Of a DNA stretch of 64,000 bases, positions 30,301-41,377 are shown in pieces. The translations under genes and the position numbers were made by a program. Numbering within the stretch: position 1 is the stretch's first letter; every line of letters begins with the position of its first letter. Source of the stretch: Hermatobates lingyangjiaoensis (lineage: Eukaryota > Arthropoda > Insecta > Hemiptera > Hermatobatidae); NCBI GenBank assembly GCA_026182355.1, contig JAPFBL010000102.1:442501-506500 (forward strand). The letters run 5' to 3'. Below the pieces are notes generated by a model. That model was not told the origin of the DNA, searched no databases, and worked only from the letters and a program-made list of their open reading frames with translations.

Positions 30301-30435
30301 TTGTTTCCCTCTCTTACCTCTCCTGAAGACAGTTCAAGCAGAAAATTAGAGACTGTAAACGTCTCTAATTTCTCTATGATTCTTTATCTACATGAAACTT
30401 TATTTGTCAGTTTGGGATTGTATTTTCATCGAAGA
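30301..30435 (+). mobile_element. Family B terminal fragment with hammerhead
   Basis: CTCT, CTGAAGA, C, AGTTCAAGCA, GAA, AATT, A, GAGA: core intact, helix II weakened by a change. The outer end GTTTGGGATTGTATTTTCATCGA corresponds to the complement of the family B start. A short inverted piece ACGTCTCTAATTTCTC is inserted after the motif. Confidence 0.65.
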
Positions 30436-31620
30436 CATATTATTAAATTTATTAACAATCTCTTTTTTCAGAAAATATATAGTGGATTAATATTTGTTCA
30501 GAATAGAGTAATAATTAAAAATTGTAATGATCATGTATTCATATTCTTAAAAATTAATTTTTATATATTTTTTGTGTGTTGTATTGGTTCATTTAAAGCT
30601 GTAAAAAAATGTTGAAGTGAAACGAGAGTTTTGAATAAGTGAAGTATAGATGTAATTCAGGAATGAACATTATGAAAAACAATTTTCGTTTGAGTGTTCC
30701 ATTTTCTTTGGGTTATTATTTTCAGTAGATGAAAGAGTCGCAAGGTTTCATTATATATAAGAGTTTATATCCATTTCATGTTTAAAATATCGAGTAAATT
30801 TTTTTTTTTTTTCTTTTCAGGGGTAAAGTTGAGTGTAGATTTTTTGGAGGATGAGTGTGATATTTAAGCTAAGGTATATTCTTGTTAAGAGCCCTCTGAA
30901 GGCGTTGAGGGTCGAGTGATTATCCACTGTAGCCAAGTTGATTGCTTCTTTGCAAGGTGTCTGATTGGCGAGGTCTAGTGTCAAACTACTTCTGGACCTC
31001 TTCAAAACTTCAAGCCACACCCTTTTCAAACTCTCTCTAATTCTTCTTTATTCATTATTTACATTCTCATCTAAGGCAGGCTTTTTTTCGTTTCAGAGCC
31101 CACCTCTTACTTCCTCTCTCTCAATCCTTTTCCCACTTGACTTCTTCTATTTTTCATTTCACCCTAATGAACATGCCTTCATGCGTACACTTCTCTCATG
31201 GCTTTCCTAAATCCATATTAAGCACTTTGTCACAACCTATTTGTTTGTTACAATTTTTAAAACCCACTTATAAACAAGATTAATAAAGAAGATGACGCCG
31301 ATATTTTTATGTAGGTACCTGTAGGAAGCATCAAATATTACTCCAACAAAATTGTACCTCTGTTTTACCGACATATATAGTAGTATCAGGATATACCTGA
31401 TAAAGTTGTAATTTGTTCCTACAAATATTTCTTATTTATTTCCCATTTAACAAGTTAGTGTTACTTCATTAGACATTTTATGGGAGCGCACAAAATATAT
31501 GTTTGTAATTCTTGGGTCTTTCATCGAAGGAACCAAGGGTGCATGCGTAAATGGACTTTGGTGAGTTTGTCAAACAGGATTTTGGGGATCTGTTTAACTA
31601 ATCAGACATTATAAGCATAA
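30436..31620. other. AT-rich stretch without identified features
   Basis: 30830-31200 is slightly less AT-rich with overlapping short frames on both strands. None shows a domain. Confidence 0.5.
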
Positions 31621-31624
31621 CAAA

Positions 31625-31895
31625 AATCCTTGGCCAGCCAGATGGTTGGGGCATGTGGTAAGGCTGATGGGGTGTAGAATTCCGGAGAATATCGAGGGAT
31701 GTCTCCATAATGATTTTACATTGAGAGCTCTACATTTTCGTCTAACTCACGTACATTTAGAGTAGCGATCTTTTAACAAGTATCTGATATTGTGTGGGCT
31801 CGAAGCCAACAACATGTTTTCTCCGATGAAAACGTCAGATTTTTTCTCCTTCCACGTTAATAGGTGTATTCAGTCCCAGAAAGGTGGTAAAACTG
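31625..31895 (-). mobile_element. Diverged SINE body
   Basis: GTCTAACTCACGTACATTTAG, then GAGTAGCGATCTTTTAAC, GTATCTGATATTGTG and CGAAGCCAAC parallel the SINE body at 18540-18640. The tRNA head is not recognisable at the expected minus-strand start. Confidence 0.5.
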
Positions 31896-31974
31896 TACGT
31901 CAGTTAGAACAATTTTAAAGAAAATTTGCTAAATAATAATCAACAAGCCATTTAATGAATTTTTTATACATATA

Positions 31975-32180
31975 TACATGATATAGTGTTTTTTATTGTT
32001 GAGAGTTGAGGTCTTCTGATTGAAAATACTCCTTTCGCCGACGTTTCGACATATACATATGTCATCTTCAGGTCTTGGATATATATTGCAGATGACAGAA
32101 ATATATGTCGAAACGTCGGTGAAGGAGTATTTTCAATCATAAGACATCAAACCTCAACAAAAAAAAACTACATCATATGG
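31975..32180. mobile_element. Palindromic hammerhead-bearing unit (ACGT helix III)
   Basis: Arms GTTGAGGTCTTCTGATTGA / CAATCATAAGACATCAAAC. Minus motif 32036-32075: CTGAAGA, T, GACATATGTATATGTC, GAA, ACGT, C, GG (core intact). Plus motif 32089-32120: CAGATGAC core decayed, GTCGAAACGTCGG intact. It ends near a TA-like run. Confidence 0.7.
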
Positions 32181-32504
32181 CTATTGGGTGAAGAAAACAA
32201 ATGGTGTATTTATTGGTAGTCGCTCTCTATTGGGATAGTCTAAAGGGCCTCAGACCTTATTTTTCTTCATTTTGACTTTTCCTTCGGCTTTTTGTTTCAT
32301 ATATATATATTTTATTAAAGAGTATGCCGATCTTCATTTTCGTTCATTTTTTATTTAATTTCTCCAGTTTTCTAAACTTGGTTTTTAACTCTTAAGGTAA
32401 ACTAAACACTAACTCTCCGAAAGATTTATTCTTGAGTTCCATAGTAGTAATCGAATAATACACTCTAAACCTAACTAAAAACAAACAAACTATACATTAA
32501 ATTA

Positions 32505-32540
32505 TTCCAACGTTTCGGTCACTTTGACCATCTTCAGGGT
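32505..32540 (-). ncRNA. Family F hammerhead, left arm
   Basis: Minus strand: CC, CTGAAGA (intact), T, GGTC-AAAGT-GACC (helix II), GAA, ACGT (palindromic helix III), T, GGAAT. Helix I is short (CC/GG). This copy keeps A9, which the right arm has lost. Confidence 0.7.
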
Positions 32541-32656
32541 TTTACAATATGACGATTAAACAACTTAACTTAAGAAAAAACACTAACAATAAATATTACA
32601 AACAATCTAGTCGCAAATTATTACATAGTTAACATAATGAATAGAAAACATCAAGA

Positions 32657-33506
32657 CCGTTAAAGAAAACTGTCAGCATTATCAAACATCAGTTTACGTT
32701 AAACCATCAAACATGGGATTCTATTTGAACGCTCAAAGTGAATGCCCTAACCGCTACAAGGATGGAACGGTGAAAGAACTTATACACAGAGCTTTTAAAA
32801 CCTCCTCAAATTGGTCCTTGTTCCACACCACCGTAGAAAGCATTAAGCAGGTTCTAATTAATAATGGGTACAGTAATAAACACTTTGATAACCTTTTGCA
32901 GCATTACATCAACAATACCAACCGACAGCAGGACCAGCAAACCACCCAAGGTAGAACGGAAACGGTGTACTACAGAAACCAATTTTCTAAGCTATATAAA
33001 ACTGATGAAAGAGTAATCAAGAACATTGTCAAAATTAATACGAAATGTAACAATTCCGAAGACCGGCTTAAGCTAAGTATATATTACAAAAGTGCCTCCA
33101 CAACTAACTTGATTGTCAGAAATAACGTACAGCAGAAGCCTCTCCTCCAGAAAACTAATGTAGTTTATCGTTATAATTGTAATACTGTGAGTTCCTAAAG
33201 TCATCATACATTGGCTCCACGGTAACTACTTTATCACGGAGGTTAACCATGCACCTTGCTGCTGGCGCTCGAAAAGATCATTCCCACAGTATACATAGCA
33301 TCAAACTGAGCAGAGAAGAATTAACCAATAACATAGAAATTCCATACCAGGAAAAAGACCATAATAGACTACAAATTCTAGAAACCCTGTATATTAGAGA
33401 GCATAAACCCAACCTCAACAACCAGACAGCGAGTTTCAGTAGGATTTTAAAGCTCCACGCAGGACACCAACAAAATAGCAATCTGGAGTCAGTGACAGCC
33501 TCATAG
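32657..33506 (+). pseudogene. PLE RT C-terminus plus GIY-YIG endonuclease, one frameshift
   Basis: Open from the junction at about 32657: TSVYVKPSNMGFYLNAQSEC, then RYKDGTVKELIHRAFK, the end of the RT palm and thumb typical of PLEs. Then LKLSIYYKSASTTNLIVRNN and NVVYRYNC. Near 33180 one base is lost: the frame stops at ...NTVSS. In the next frame CEFLKSSYIGSTVTTLSRRL continues the GIY-YIG domain through TMHLAAGA, the LQILETLYIREHKPNLN helix (Glu) and the stop at 33504-33506. RT motifs A to C are absent by truncation. Its closest relative in the window is locus 2. Confidence 0.85.
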
Positions 33507-33705
33507 TGTTGTAGTGAATTTTATTAACCGATGAATCGAACTGGAAAACCTGAAACTTTGGAACCTCCAAGATTTGTAACCTCCTTGGTGTCTTGATGTT
33601 TTCTATTCATTATGTTAGCTATGTAATAATTTGCGACTACATTGTTTGTAATAATTATTGTTGGTGCTTTTCCTTAAGTTAAGTTGTTCAATCGTCATAT
33701 TGTAA

Positions 33706-33742
33706 ATCCCTGAAGGTGGTCAAAGTGACCGAAACGTTGGAA
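33706..33742 (+). ncRNA. Family F hammerhead, right arm
   Basis: TCC, CTGAAGG (A9 to G), T, GGTC-AAAGT-GACC, GAA, ACGT, T, GGA. Helix I is TCC/GGA. The A9 change should reduce activity. It lies about 60 bases upstream of the PLE ATG. Confidence 0.65.
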
Positions 33743-33804
33743 TAATTTAATGTATAGTTTGTTTGTTTTTAGTTAGGTTTAGAGTGTATTATTCGATTAC
33801 TACT

Positions 33805-33966
33805 ATGGAACTCAAGAATAAATCTTTCGGAGAGTTAGTGTTTAGTTTACCTGAAGAGTTAAAAACCAAGTTTAGAAAACTGGAGAAATTAAATAAAAAA
33901 CGAACGAAAATGAAGATCGGCATACTCTCTAATAAAACATGTTTAAATGAAGGTCTGCTCCCAAAG
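33805..33966 (+). pseudogene. PLE N-terminal coding start, cut by TA tract
   Basis: ATG at 33805 gives MELKNKSFGELVFSLPEEL, a Lys-rich stretch, MKIGILSNKTCLNEGLLPKY, TNIYI and then the TA run. NKTCLNEGLLPKYTN is the conserved start of PLE proteins. The RT that should follow is not here. Confidence 0.7.
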
Positions 33967-33984
33967 TATACTAATATATATATA

Positions 33985-34140
33985 TAAAGAAACAGTCCTC
34001 GAGGAGGTCATATTACATAGGAAGAATATATAGAAGTAACTGGCACAACGTACTCTAATATTTTATCTTTCGAAGAAACGTGGTTCATCAGCAGCTGAAT
34101 ACTAAGAAAGGATCGTTTGAAATATCAGCTAGTGGAATTA
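33985..34140 (-). mobile_element. Possible hammerhead-bearing terminal fragment
   Basis: Minus strand contains CAGCTGATGAACCACG, then CTTCGAAAGATAAAATATT: a canonical CTGATGA and GAAA in the right order, but I could not draw a convincing helix II. It starts right at a TA run. Confidence 0.35.
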
Positions 34141-34560
34141 CCTTTTTCTCAGTAGCATCTACTTAGAGTTGTCAATATGTCCTTTTAAACTGTATTTAGG
34201 GATTTAAAAATATTTCTGAATTAGTTCTGGCATATATTGTGTAATGTATCAGCAACGGATAAATTTTTATGGGAAAATAGTTTCCTTACAAGTGTAGCAT
34301 AAGTTGATGCTACTGAATAGTAGCCTCAACTCAGTGATTAGCTAGCCATGTTAGGGAGTTACATAATGCTTCGAATTGCAACCTGCTACCTAATCAGCTG
34401 CCCGAAAAGTATTTCCTTTCAAACTATTATATTTCCTTCTACAGTCTGTACAAATTGCGTAACGTTCAAATCTAATGCTCTGAATAGAACTCATACTATT
34501 GTCTTATATTCTGTATTGTTTCATATATATCTGATGACGATATCATATAAATGATGTTAT
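34141..34560. other. AT-rich stretch without identified features
   Basis: Short open frame at 34348-34554 without domain. Confidence 0.5.
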
Positions 34561-34700
34561 ATCTGAAAAGTTTTAATTATTATTATTACTATTTTTATTA
34601 TTATTATTATAATCTGAGGGTGACTATAGCACTGCGTCCCAATGCATATTTACATATGTTTATAGCTCCTTATCGAAAAGAATGAAAGTGGTACGCTGTC
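34561..34700 (-). mobile_element. LINE 3' tail fragment
   Basis: GAGGGTGACTATAGCACTGC preceded by an (ATT)n run is the same junction found at 59620-59660. There the minus strand is the 3' end of a LINE-like coding sequence with an (AAT)n-like tail. Confidence 0.45.
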
Positions 34701-36002
34701 ATAAATATACGATAGGCATCTGGAAACTTTCAGTTTTACACTAGAATACGGACAAGTTCCAAAATAGATGGACCGAAGCAAACAATTTAGGAGCAATGAT
34801 GTTTCATTATCTATAAATTGATAAAATAATAGATGAAAATGTTATTATTACTATTATTATTATTATTATCAATCATCTATTTCTAAAGGATATTTTATGT
34901 CTATATTTTCGAGGTTGTAATGGATCCCAATATATTTAAATGAATACATTCTAGAATATGGAAAGGGTCCAACTACTTGAAATATATCCCTGCCCCTTCC
35001 GTTCGCTCCCTCGATTAAACTGATTTTAGTTCTTAGAACTCATACTTGGCCAATGACCAATATACACTCTGCAGTTAATTGAAACCTACATAAATATAAT
35101 CATTATGAACACACTAAATCGTGGTTAAACCAAATAGTAAACATGATCCCAATTGGTTTAATAATGTCTGTTTTAAATATAAATTAAATTTAAATGTTCT
35201 ATGATTTAACTATCCTTAGTAATCTTGTACTATTAAAATTTCCTATTTGAATCCTGTGAAATAAAATATTTGTTCAAATCTCTTTCTAATATTTTTAAGG
35301 ATAATTTTCAAATAGTTATAATTACTCCATTGAAAGATAATATTGATTTTCAAAATTAACTTAATAAAAAATTTAATTAAGACAGGGTTTTAAATACAGT
35401 TATTTGATTACCAATTCATTACCTACTGAATATTACCCAATTATATTGGTACTGTACAATTATCATTGTACTGTACAGTGATAAAAGTAATTCACACTGT
35501 ATATGTTTAAAGGTAGTTACCAAAAATATGTTATTTGTTATCGCTATGATAATGAAATGCATAATATTTTATACTGGTGTCCATTTCGTTGGTGGGGAAC
35601 AAAAAAAGTACTTTTATTTTGCCTTTAAGTTATTATTATATTTTAAATACAAATAATTGTATTAATTTGTCGTCAAAACTGAAATGGTATATGAACGAGG
35701 TATAATGTTTGCTTGTTGAAGCGAGGAAGCATTTATTTCCCTAGGGATTGAAGTGGGAGAAAGCTAATTTGTATGGAATTTGGAATTTAATAATCGCGTT
35801 GTGAACCATTTCTAAACAACACAGCTGAACCTGTTCTATGTTCTGAAAACCTGTCTTTCTTTAGAGCTATTCTTACCTTTAGTTTGACGGTTCTTCTACT
35901 TTCTGGAAGTTATTTTATATAAATTCAATTGATTATAAATTGCATTAGATATATATTTTTGTTCTATTGTAGTGCAATCAGTTATTCTGTGGTATTTACT
36001 CA
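34701..36002. other. AT-rich stretch without identified features
   Basis: A second (ATT)n run at 34840-34872 stands out. No gene is supported. Confidence 0.55.
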
Positions 36003-36308
36003 TTGTAGGGTAAAAATCTAATGAAATGGTCTCCACATAAAAAAAATTTAATGATATAAACAACGCGTTTCGAACACGTAGTTTTCTTCCTCAGGCATTA
36101 ACTAAGGATGAGTGCCTCTGAATAAGACTCAGATCTTATCTGAGGATGAGTGCCATATTCAGAGGATGAGTGCCTCTGAATAGTCTTATTCAGAGGCACT
36201 CATCCTTAGTTAATGCCTGAGGAAGAACACTTCGTGTTCGAAACGCGTTGTTTATATCATTATAACTTTTATATGTGGAGACCATTTCATTAGATTTTTA
36301 CCCTACAA
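36003..36308. mobile_element. Family J palindromic unit with two hammerheads
   Basis: Arms TAGGGTAAAAATCTAATGAA / TCATTAGATTTTTACCCTA enclose mirrored hammerheads and a centre of repeated GGATGAGTGCC blocks that are themselves inverted. Minus motif 36057-36100 and plus motif 36222-36256: CTGAGGA (canonical, N7 = G), A, GAACAC...GTGTTC (6 bp helix II), GAA, ACGCGT, T, GTTTAT. No coding sequence remains. Confidence 0.8.
36222..36256 (+). ncRNA. Family J hammerhead, right arm
   Basis: Fully canonical core CTGAGGA...GAAA with the longest helix II in the window (GAACAC-TTC-GTGTTC). Helix III ACGCGT is palindromic. Helix I is imperfect. Confidence 0.75.
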
Positions 36309-37339
36309 TATATTTTTGTCTGTTACAATTTATTCGTTTTCTTTTCCACTCCCGAAAGTAATATGAATACACGAGCTAAGCAAGCAATTATCATTTACTC
36401 ATGATATGGTATTTACTCACGCTAGTGAGGAAAAATTTATACAGTCATCACCATCATCATGAATGAAGACTTAGTAATCATCATCAGTTACATCTACAAC
36501 AGAGCTTTTTATGACAGGGCGCTTTCATGAATTAAGGAAAACTCCGTGGCATACCTTGAATTTCAATATTGGAAAAAATAGCAATGAACCTTAAGTAGTG
36601 TTAAATTAGTGTCAATTCATTGCTCTTGAGAAGATATAGTTACTTTTGTATAGTGCCCACAAAATTTCCTACTTATTAACATTATAAATTTTAGGTTTTC
36701 TACTCAAATTTTCTCATATTTCTTTTGGAATTGCTTTGATTGCTAGAGGTTTTGATGTTTATGGTCTGCCTGATGAAAATGACACCATTTATAATGATGA
36801 TATTAGTATTTTATGGCAACAACAAAAATAGCAAAATATTACAGACGTATCCCTAAAACAATTCTTAATCTTTTGACATTATATTTTGGACTCTATTATT
36901 CTTCATCAACTTCTTTCATACTAAATCTAGTTTTACATGAAATGATAGAAAAAATCTAGAAACATAGAAAACTTTGTTCACAGAGATACTTTGTAGATAA
37001 TTGTAATACGATTATCAATGCTTTCCTCGAGTTAGTTTAAAATGTCAACTGATAACAACATTCCTCTGATATGAAAACCACATACCTGGGATGGCAAAAA
37101 AGTTATGAAATTCACCCTAATTTCTTAAGTATTCAAGTATTATCTTCTTTTTGCTTGGGGTGCACCGTTTGAGGAGCTCTGATCTATAATGTAAACACCA
37201 AAACTTATTAATTTAATTTTTTTTTAAACATATATAGTTAACATTTTTTTAACTTAAATAAAGAAAAAACCAAAAGTTTTAAGCAGCTTTGTAACTTTTT
37301 TGTTTTAGTTAAAATTTTTGTTTTTCCTATAAATAACTT
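36309..37339. other. AT-rich stretch without identified features
   Basis: 36411-36440 contains GGTATTTACTCACGCTAGTG, also present near 11497, 35985 and (minus) 61280. It is probably part of the family J leader. Confidence 0.45.
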
Positions 37340-37475
37340 CAAAGAAATTTTTTATACATGTTTGTGTTTCCATTGTAGATATATCTGGTGATGATCACTA
37401 AGTGTTTGAAACACGTAAAATAAAATTCTTCTAGTGAAGATATAATATATTTTTCCTCAATAATATAAATTCATT
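37340..37475 (+). mobile_element. Family J-related terminal fragment, eroded hammerhead (37382-37418)
   Basis: TCTGGTGATGATCACTAAG, then GTGTTTGAAACACG, followed by GTGAAGATATAATATATTTT. It aligns with the better copy at 48330-48455. Confidence 0.55.
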
Positions 37476-38424
37476 AAAATTTAGATTTCGTTAAAGACTT
37501 CATTAGAAACAAATTAAAAACGAAAATTAAAAAGATTTTACTCATAAAGTGAACGATAAATAACGAACAAACAAGGGATAAGGAATTGGAACCCACCTTA
37601 TTGTAGTTAAGGACACTCACTCTGAAGCTCTTGTAGAAATCAATAATAGAAGTCGAAATTTCAAAAAGATCTTAATCAGTTAACTGTTTATATTATTTAG
37701 TGATTTTGTCAGTAAGTTTTAAGAGATCTCTTGATTAGTTGATAAACATAACGAAGGTATGGAAATTAAATTTATATTCAGTATTTATTGATTAGCTAGC
37801 ACAATAATAGTACTTGTTTAATTTGAAGGTCAAAGCTATCCCATAAATGACTGAATGGAAACTTAACTTTTCTCACAGAAAGAAAATTGCAAGCACAGTA
37901 CTAATGGATACTTAGAAATCTTGGTTATTAACGCCATATAAGACTGTAAGTCTCTGCTGTTTTGATATCAGCTTACATCCTCTGTTATAAACAAAATTGT
38001 CATTGTTTATTGTTTTTAGCTTGACTTGCTAAGTAGTGTTGAATCATCAGTCTGCTCGTTATCTCAGTCATGGTCCGGAGTCAGCATTGATATACCTCGA
38101 CAAGTCTGAACCTGCTCTCGTGTTCCATTCTCCTTCCAACACCGCTCAAACCCTCACAATTACTATACAATTCCACTAACTTACAAGGAATAAATTATTT
38201 GAAATTTTACTCTATCGTTATAATAATTTTTTTTTTTTTTTTTTTGGTAAGGAGGTGAAATGCATTTACGCACATTGTGCTGGGCTCCCAGATAAACCAG
38301 ACTTCCAACTAAAACTACCTTTTCTCCTAGGACCTAACCTAGGAAAAAAAAAAGTAGTTTTTTTTCTTAAAAAAGTTGGTTTGTGTCTGTTAAGATGCTG
38401 TTCAATAAATGCCTTCAATAGTTT
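37476..38424. other. AT-rich stretch without identified features
   Basis: Poly-T at 38228-38246 precedes an open stretch at 38255-38446 that has no domain. A palindromic CCTAGGACCTAACCTAGG lies at 38326-38343. Confidence 0.5.
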
Positions 38425-38600
38425 TTCCCTCAAGAAAAAGCCTTGAGAATGCTGAACAATCTTTGGCGAAACGTCGGATTATAAAAAGGATTAGTCAATC
38501 TTAGAAGCTAATCCTCAAGAAACCTATTTGAATTTTAAGAATCATTGGTCGAGAAGCTGTATCAATATATTAATAATGATATAAAATTTAGGACTTCCAA
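38425..38600 (+). mobile_element. Family N terminal fragment (relic hammerhead)
   Basis: TTTGGCGAAACGTCGGATT, then TTGAATTTTAAGAATC and GGTCGAGAAGCTGTATCAAT, shares order and wording with 62480-62650. GAAACGTC fits the GAAA/helix III part. The CTGANGA side is eroded (GCTGAACAAT). Confidence 0.5.
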
Positions 38601-39299
38601 TATAGAATGTTTACTTTTTGTATCACTAGCAGACTATCACTGCAATCTAATGAATTTAAAATAAATATGAATGTTTGGTAATAATTATTATTTTGAGATA
38701 TTCTTACAATTTTATAATAGATTTCAAGACATGGTTTTCCCTAGTCTACTTAGGAGTGGCATGACGATGTTCCAGGGAAAATGAATTTTGCTTTTGTCAG
38801 TGCAAAAACACTTCATAAGTATACTATGAGTCGTTTATGGCAACATTTTAGTGACTTCACGGTTTGTATGACTTTAACTAAGTAACTTTTCTGAGATCCG
38901 AGATCTAGCAGTAATAAAAAACAATCCTGCAGGTTTTTATCACATGGAGAAATAATTTTGTTCAGATGGTGTTAGAAGGCTAAGATAACAAAAGAGTACT
39001 GTACGTTATTGCACTGGGTGTAAATTTACGAACTTTCTTCATTAGCATTGAAAGCATTTTACAGCACAATACATTACGCAATTATCTCCACACTGTGCTT
39101 ATCTATAATATTTAACTATGAAGTGTTTTATTTTATTAGTTTATCTATTTCTGTTAATTCTAACCCACATAATGCCAAATAATTTAAAGCACAATATCCG
39201 ACAAGTTGATCAGATACTTTCTATTCCAATGTGCCTGAACAAATGTTTCGCTGGATCATTAAAAACAGATCACCAACAAACATTTTTACTAATATTTAC
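38601..39299. other. AT-rich stretch without identified features
   Basis: A frame starting at 39118 is open for 116 codons. Its end lies in the following PLE fragment and (CT)n run. The N-terminus (MKCFILLVYLFLLILTHIMP) looks like a signal peptide, but such hydrophobic starts are common in AT-rich DNA. Confidence 0.4.
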
Positions 39300-39435
39300 T
39301 TTCCATGAAACTAATAAGAGTTTAACAAATCGGAAAGAACACAGAAAGTCACTACAGAACTCACTTCGATATTTCGACATCCGTCGTCATCGGGAGAAGT
39401 GCAAAGTCCTCGCGTTGAGAAGCAAACTGCTACAC

Positions 39436-39440
<5 letters not shown>
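39300..39440 (-). mobile_element. Family E terminal fragment with hammerhead-like motif (39362-39397)
   Basis: Minus strand: TTCTC, CCGATGA (U4 to C), C, GACGGATGTC, GAA, ATAT, C, GAAGTGAG. The second copy, with the same core change, is at 43417-43455. Confidence 0.6.
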
Positions 39441-39466
<26 letters not shown>

Positions 39467-39468
39467 AA
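39441..39468. repeat. (CT)n microsatellite
   Basis: Pure CT run joining a family E and a family C unit. Confidence 0.95.
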
Positions 39469-39483
39469 TTATATACTCGTATA

Positions 39484-39790
39484 TATATAACACTTCAAAA
39501 TTGACGATAGGTAGCACAGAAAGTAAGGAAATACACTTACAGACTCAAATTTTCGGGCAATCCGTCTTCAGGAGAAAAGAGAAAGGGAGACGAAGTTCTT
39601 TGTAGACGCAACAGCTAGTAACTCAACGCCTACCTAACTCAACTCCCTTACTCCTGAAGACGGATTGCCTGAAAATTTGAGTCTGTAAGTGTGTTTCTTT
39701 ACTTTCTCTGCTACCTATCTTCAATTTTGAACTGTTATTGTGTCCAGTTTTGATCGTCTTTACGTTTATCAAGTGAATATATATATATAA
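39484..39790. mobile_element. Family C head-to-head unit with two hammerheads
   Basis: Arms AAAATTGACGATAGGTAGC / GCTACCTATCTTCAATTTTG. Minus motif 39542-39575 and plus motif 39648-39685: TCCTGAAGA, C, GGATTGCC(T/C), GAA, AATT, T, GAGT. Helix II is only GG/CC. The right end extends further (GTTTATCAAGTGAATATA). Confidence 0.75.
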
Positions 39791-39906
39791 ACTAAAATTT
39801 AAAAAGAACACATAGAAAGGAAACCACTGAACTCACTACTATATTTCGATATCCTCGTCTTCAGGAAAAGAAGTGAATCGCTCCAAAGGCTGATAACGAC
39901 TGATAA
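39788..39906 (-). mobile_element. Family D terminal fragment with hammerhead (39832-39870)
   Basis: Minus strand: TTCC TGAAGA core CTGAAGA, C, GAGGATATC (GA/TC), GAA, ATAT, A, GTAGTGAGTT. The interior continues GTGAATCGCTCCAAAGG, as at 28390-28420. Confidence 0.7.
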
Positions 39907-39908
39907 CG

Positions 39909-39909
<1 letters not shown>

Positions 39910-39956
<47 letters not shown>
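39910..39956. repeat. (TA)n tract
   Basis: TA run abutting the family D fragment. Confidence 0.95.
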
Positions 39957-39959
<3 letters not shown>

Positions 39960-41004
39960 GAACCATGCGAGGGTTTAGTTATACGGTTATGTTATTAATA
40001 ACAACTTTAAATTATAACATTAATATAAAACACTCTTGATAACACATAACTTAAGTATTCTTTGGTTTAAATTGTTGGTGCTCTTAGCCCTTGATGTCCC
40101 CAAAAAATCTTTGTTAGGTTACTAATTAAAGCGTGAAATTCATGAACACCATTAAACTATGAGTTAGTCATGTCTTAGTGTTAGGTTGCAGGTAGACAGT
40201 ATATTGTTCTACCTGTAAGGACTTGTCAAAATCCAGGTAGCAGTCCAGTTAACGGTTCGTCTCAAACAGCCCGTTTGGGCATTGCTATACCTGGTCCATC
40301 TTGTTGACTATTTGGCAGAAAATCAAAATTATTTGTTCAGAAATAAATCATTGATTGAACTTGTGTTTGATGTATCTAGTACATGAAAAGTACCAATAAA
40401 AAATTAGGAAAACTATCCCTGAATTTTTTTGGATAACAATTAGAAAACTAGTTCATCGAATTTTTTTAATGATAATACCAGTATTTATTATGTCCATTTT
40501 AATAGCAAATTTAGAATTTTTAATATATACATACTAGCGTGGATATGTAGCAGATCTTCGTTAAGACATGTTTCATTCAAGTGACGCGCAGTCTGAGCAT
40601 TCACGATCTTCTCCCTGAGATTCGATGCTACAAAATCAATTTCCTTTTATCAGGGGTTAATTAAAAGACTTATGGGAATTTGTCAAGAAATAAGATTTAT
40701 AAGGATAAAATAAGCTTATATTAAATACAGCTATACTTCACTCGCGTCGTTAATTTGAGACCAGCAGAGAGGGCTTAAGCCGAAAATTCACATAAGTCAA
40801 CCAGTTGGTCTCTAGAATACCCTAGACTAAACCGAATAATAACCTTTCCTTGAACTGTACAATAGTTTATAGTGAAATTATGATATCTGATGAAACTTCA
40901 CACTATTTTTTTCCATGAATTTTTTTTATTGATAATTATTAAGTCTCATATAATGGAGTTGGACTTAGCTTGAAATCATGTAGGCTAAGGTATATCTATT
41001 ATAT
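39957..41004. other. AT-rich stretch without identified features
   Basis: Nothing supported in about 1 kb. Confidence 0.6.
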
Positions 41005-41360
41005 GTATACAAAACTATAGTTTATCGGGACTAGGTCAGTTCTTCAGGTTCAAATTAAACTCTCATTGCCAACGTTTCGGTTTTTATTTAAAACCTTTTT
41101 CATAGGCAGAAGTATTAATTTTGAAACAGAAAAACTAAGTATTACTTTACAAATTATTTTACAAAGGAAAATAGTATGTGGATTTTAACAACAACTGTAG
41201 TCTGAATGAACACGGGACACTGAACTGAACAGTTCAGAAAAACAGTAAATAAAAACCGAAACATGGGCAATGAGAGTTTAATTTGAACCTGAAGAACTGA
41301 CCGAGTTCCGATAAACTATAGTTTTGTTTCTATTCCATGGTCGATACTTTTATCAATATA
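41005..41360. mobile_element. Family G head-to-head unit
   Basis: Left (minus) and right (plus) copies of the family G end: CTATAGTTTATCGGGACTAG / CGAGTTCCGATAAACTATAG. The left keeps the helix II stem (GGTTTTA...TAAAAACC). The right keeps GAAACATGGGCAATGAG. About 145 unique bases separate the arms. The CTGANGA box reads CCTATGAAAAA, non-canonical. Confidence 0.65.
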
Positions 41361-41377
41361 CATATATATATTGTTAA

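Larger units (their letters stand above)
32312..33966. mobile_element. PLE locus 3 (family F): truncated PLE between inverted terminal arms
   Basis: The left arm 32312-32656 is an inverted copy of 33591-33935. Each arm holds a hammerhead and the first roughly 40 codons of the PLE frame. Between them is the RT thumb and GIY-YIG coding region. The right end continues to ...TTAAATGAAGGTCTGCTCCC and stops in a TA run. It is the best illustration in the window of the pseudo-LTR structure with one arm inverted. Confidence 0.85.

Noticed and set aside
30074..30301. Cys-Val and Ile-Tyr-rich frames
   Set aside because: Translation of (CA)n and (TA)n repeats.
39118..39468. 116-codon frame with a signal-peptide-like start
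   Set aside because: Its second half is translated from a family E PLE terminus and a (CT)n run. The hydrophobic start is common in AT-rich sequence.
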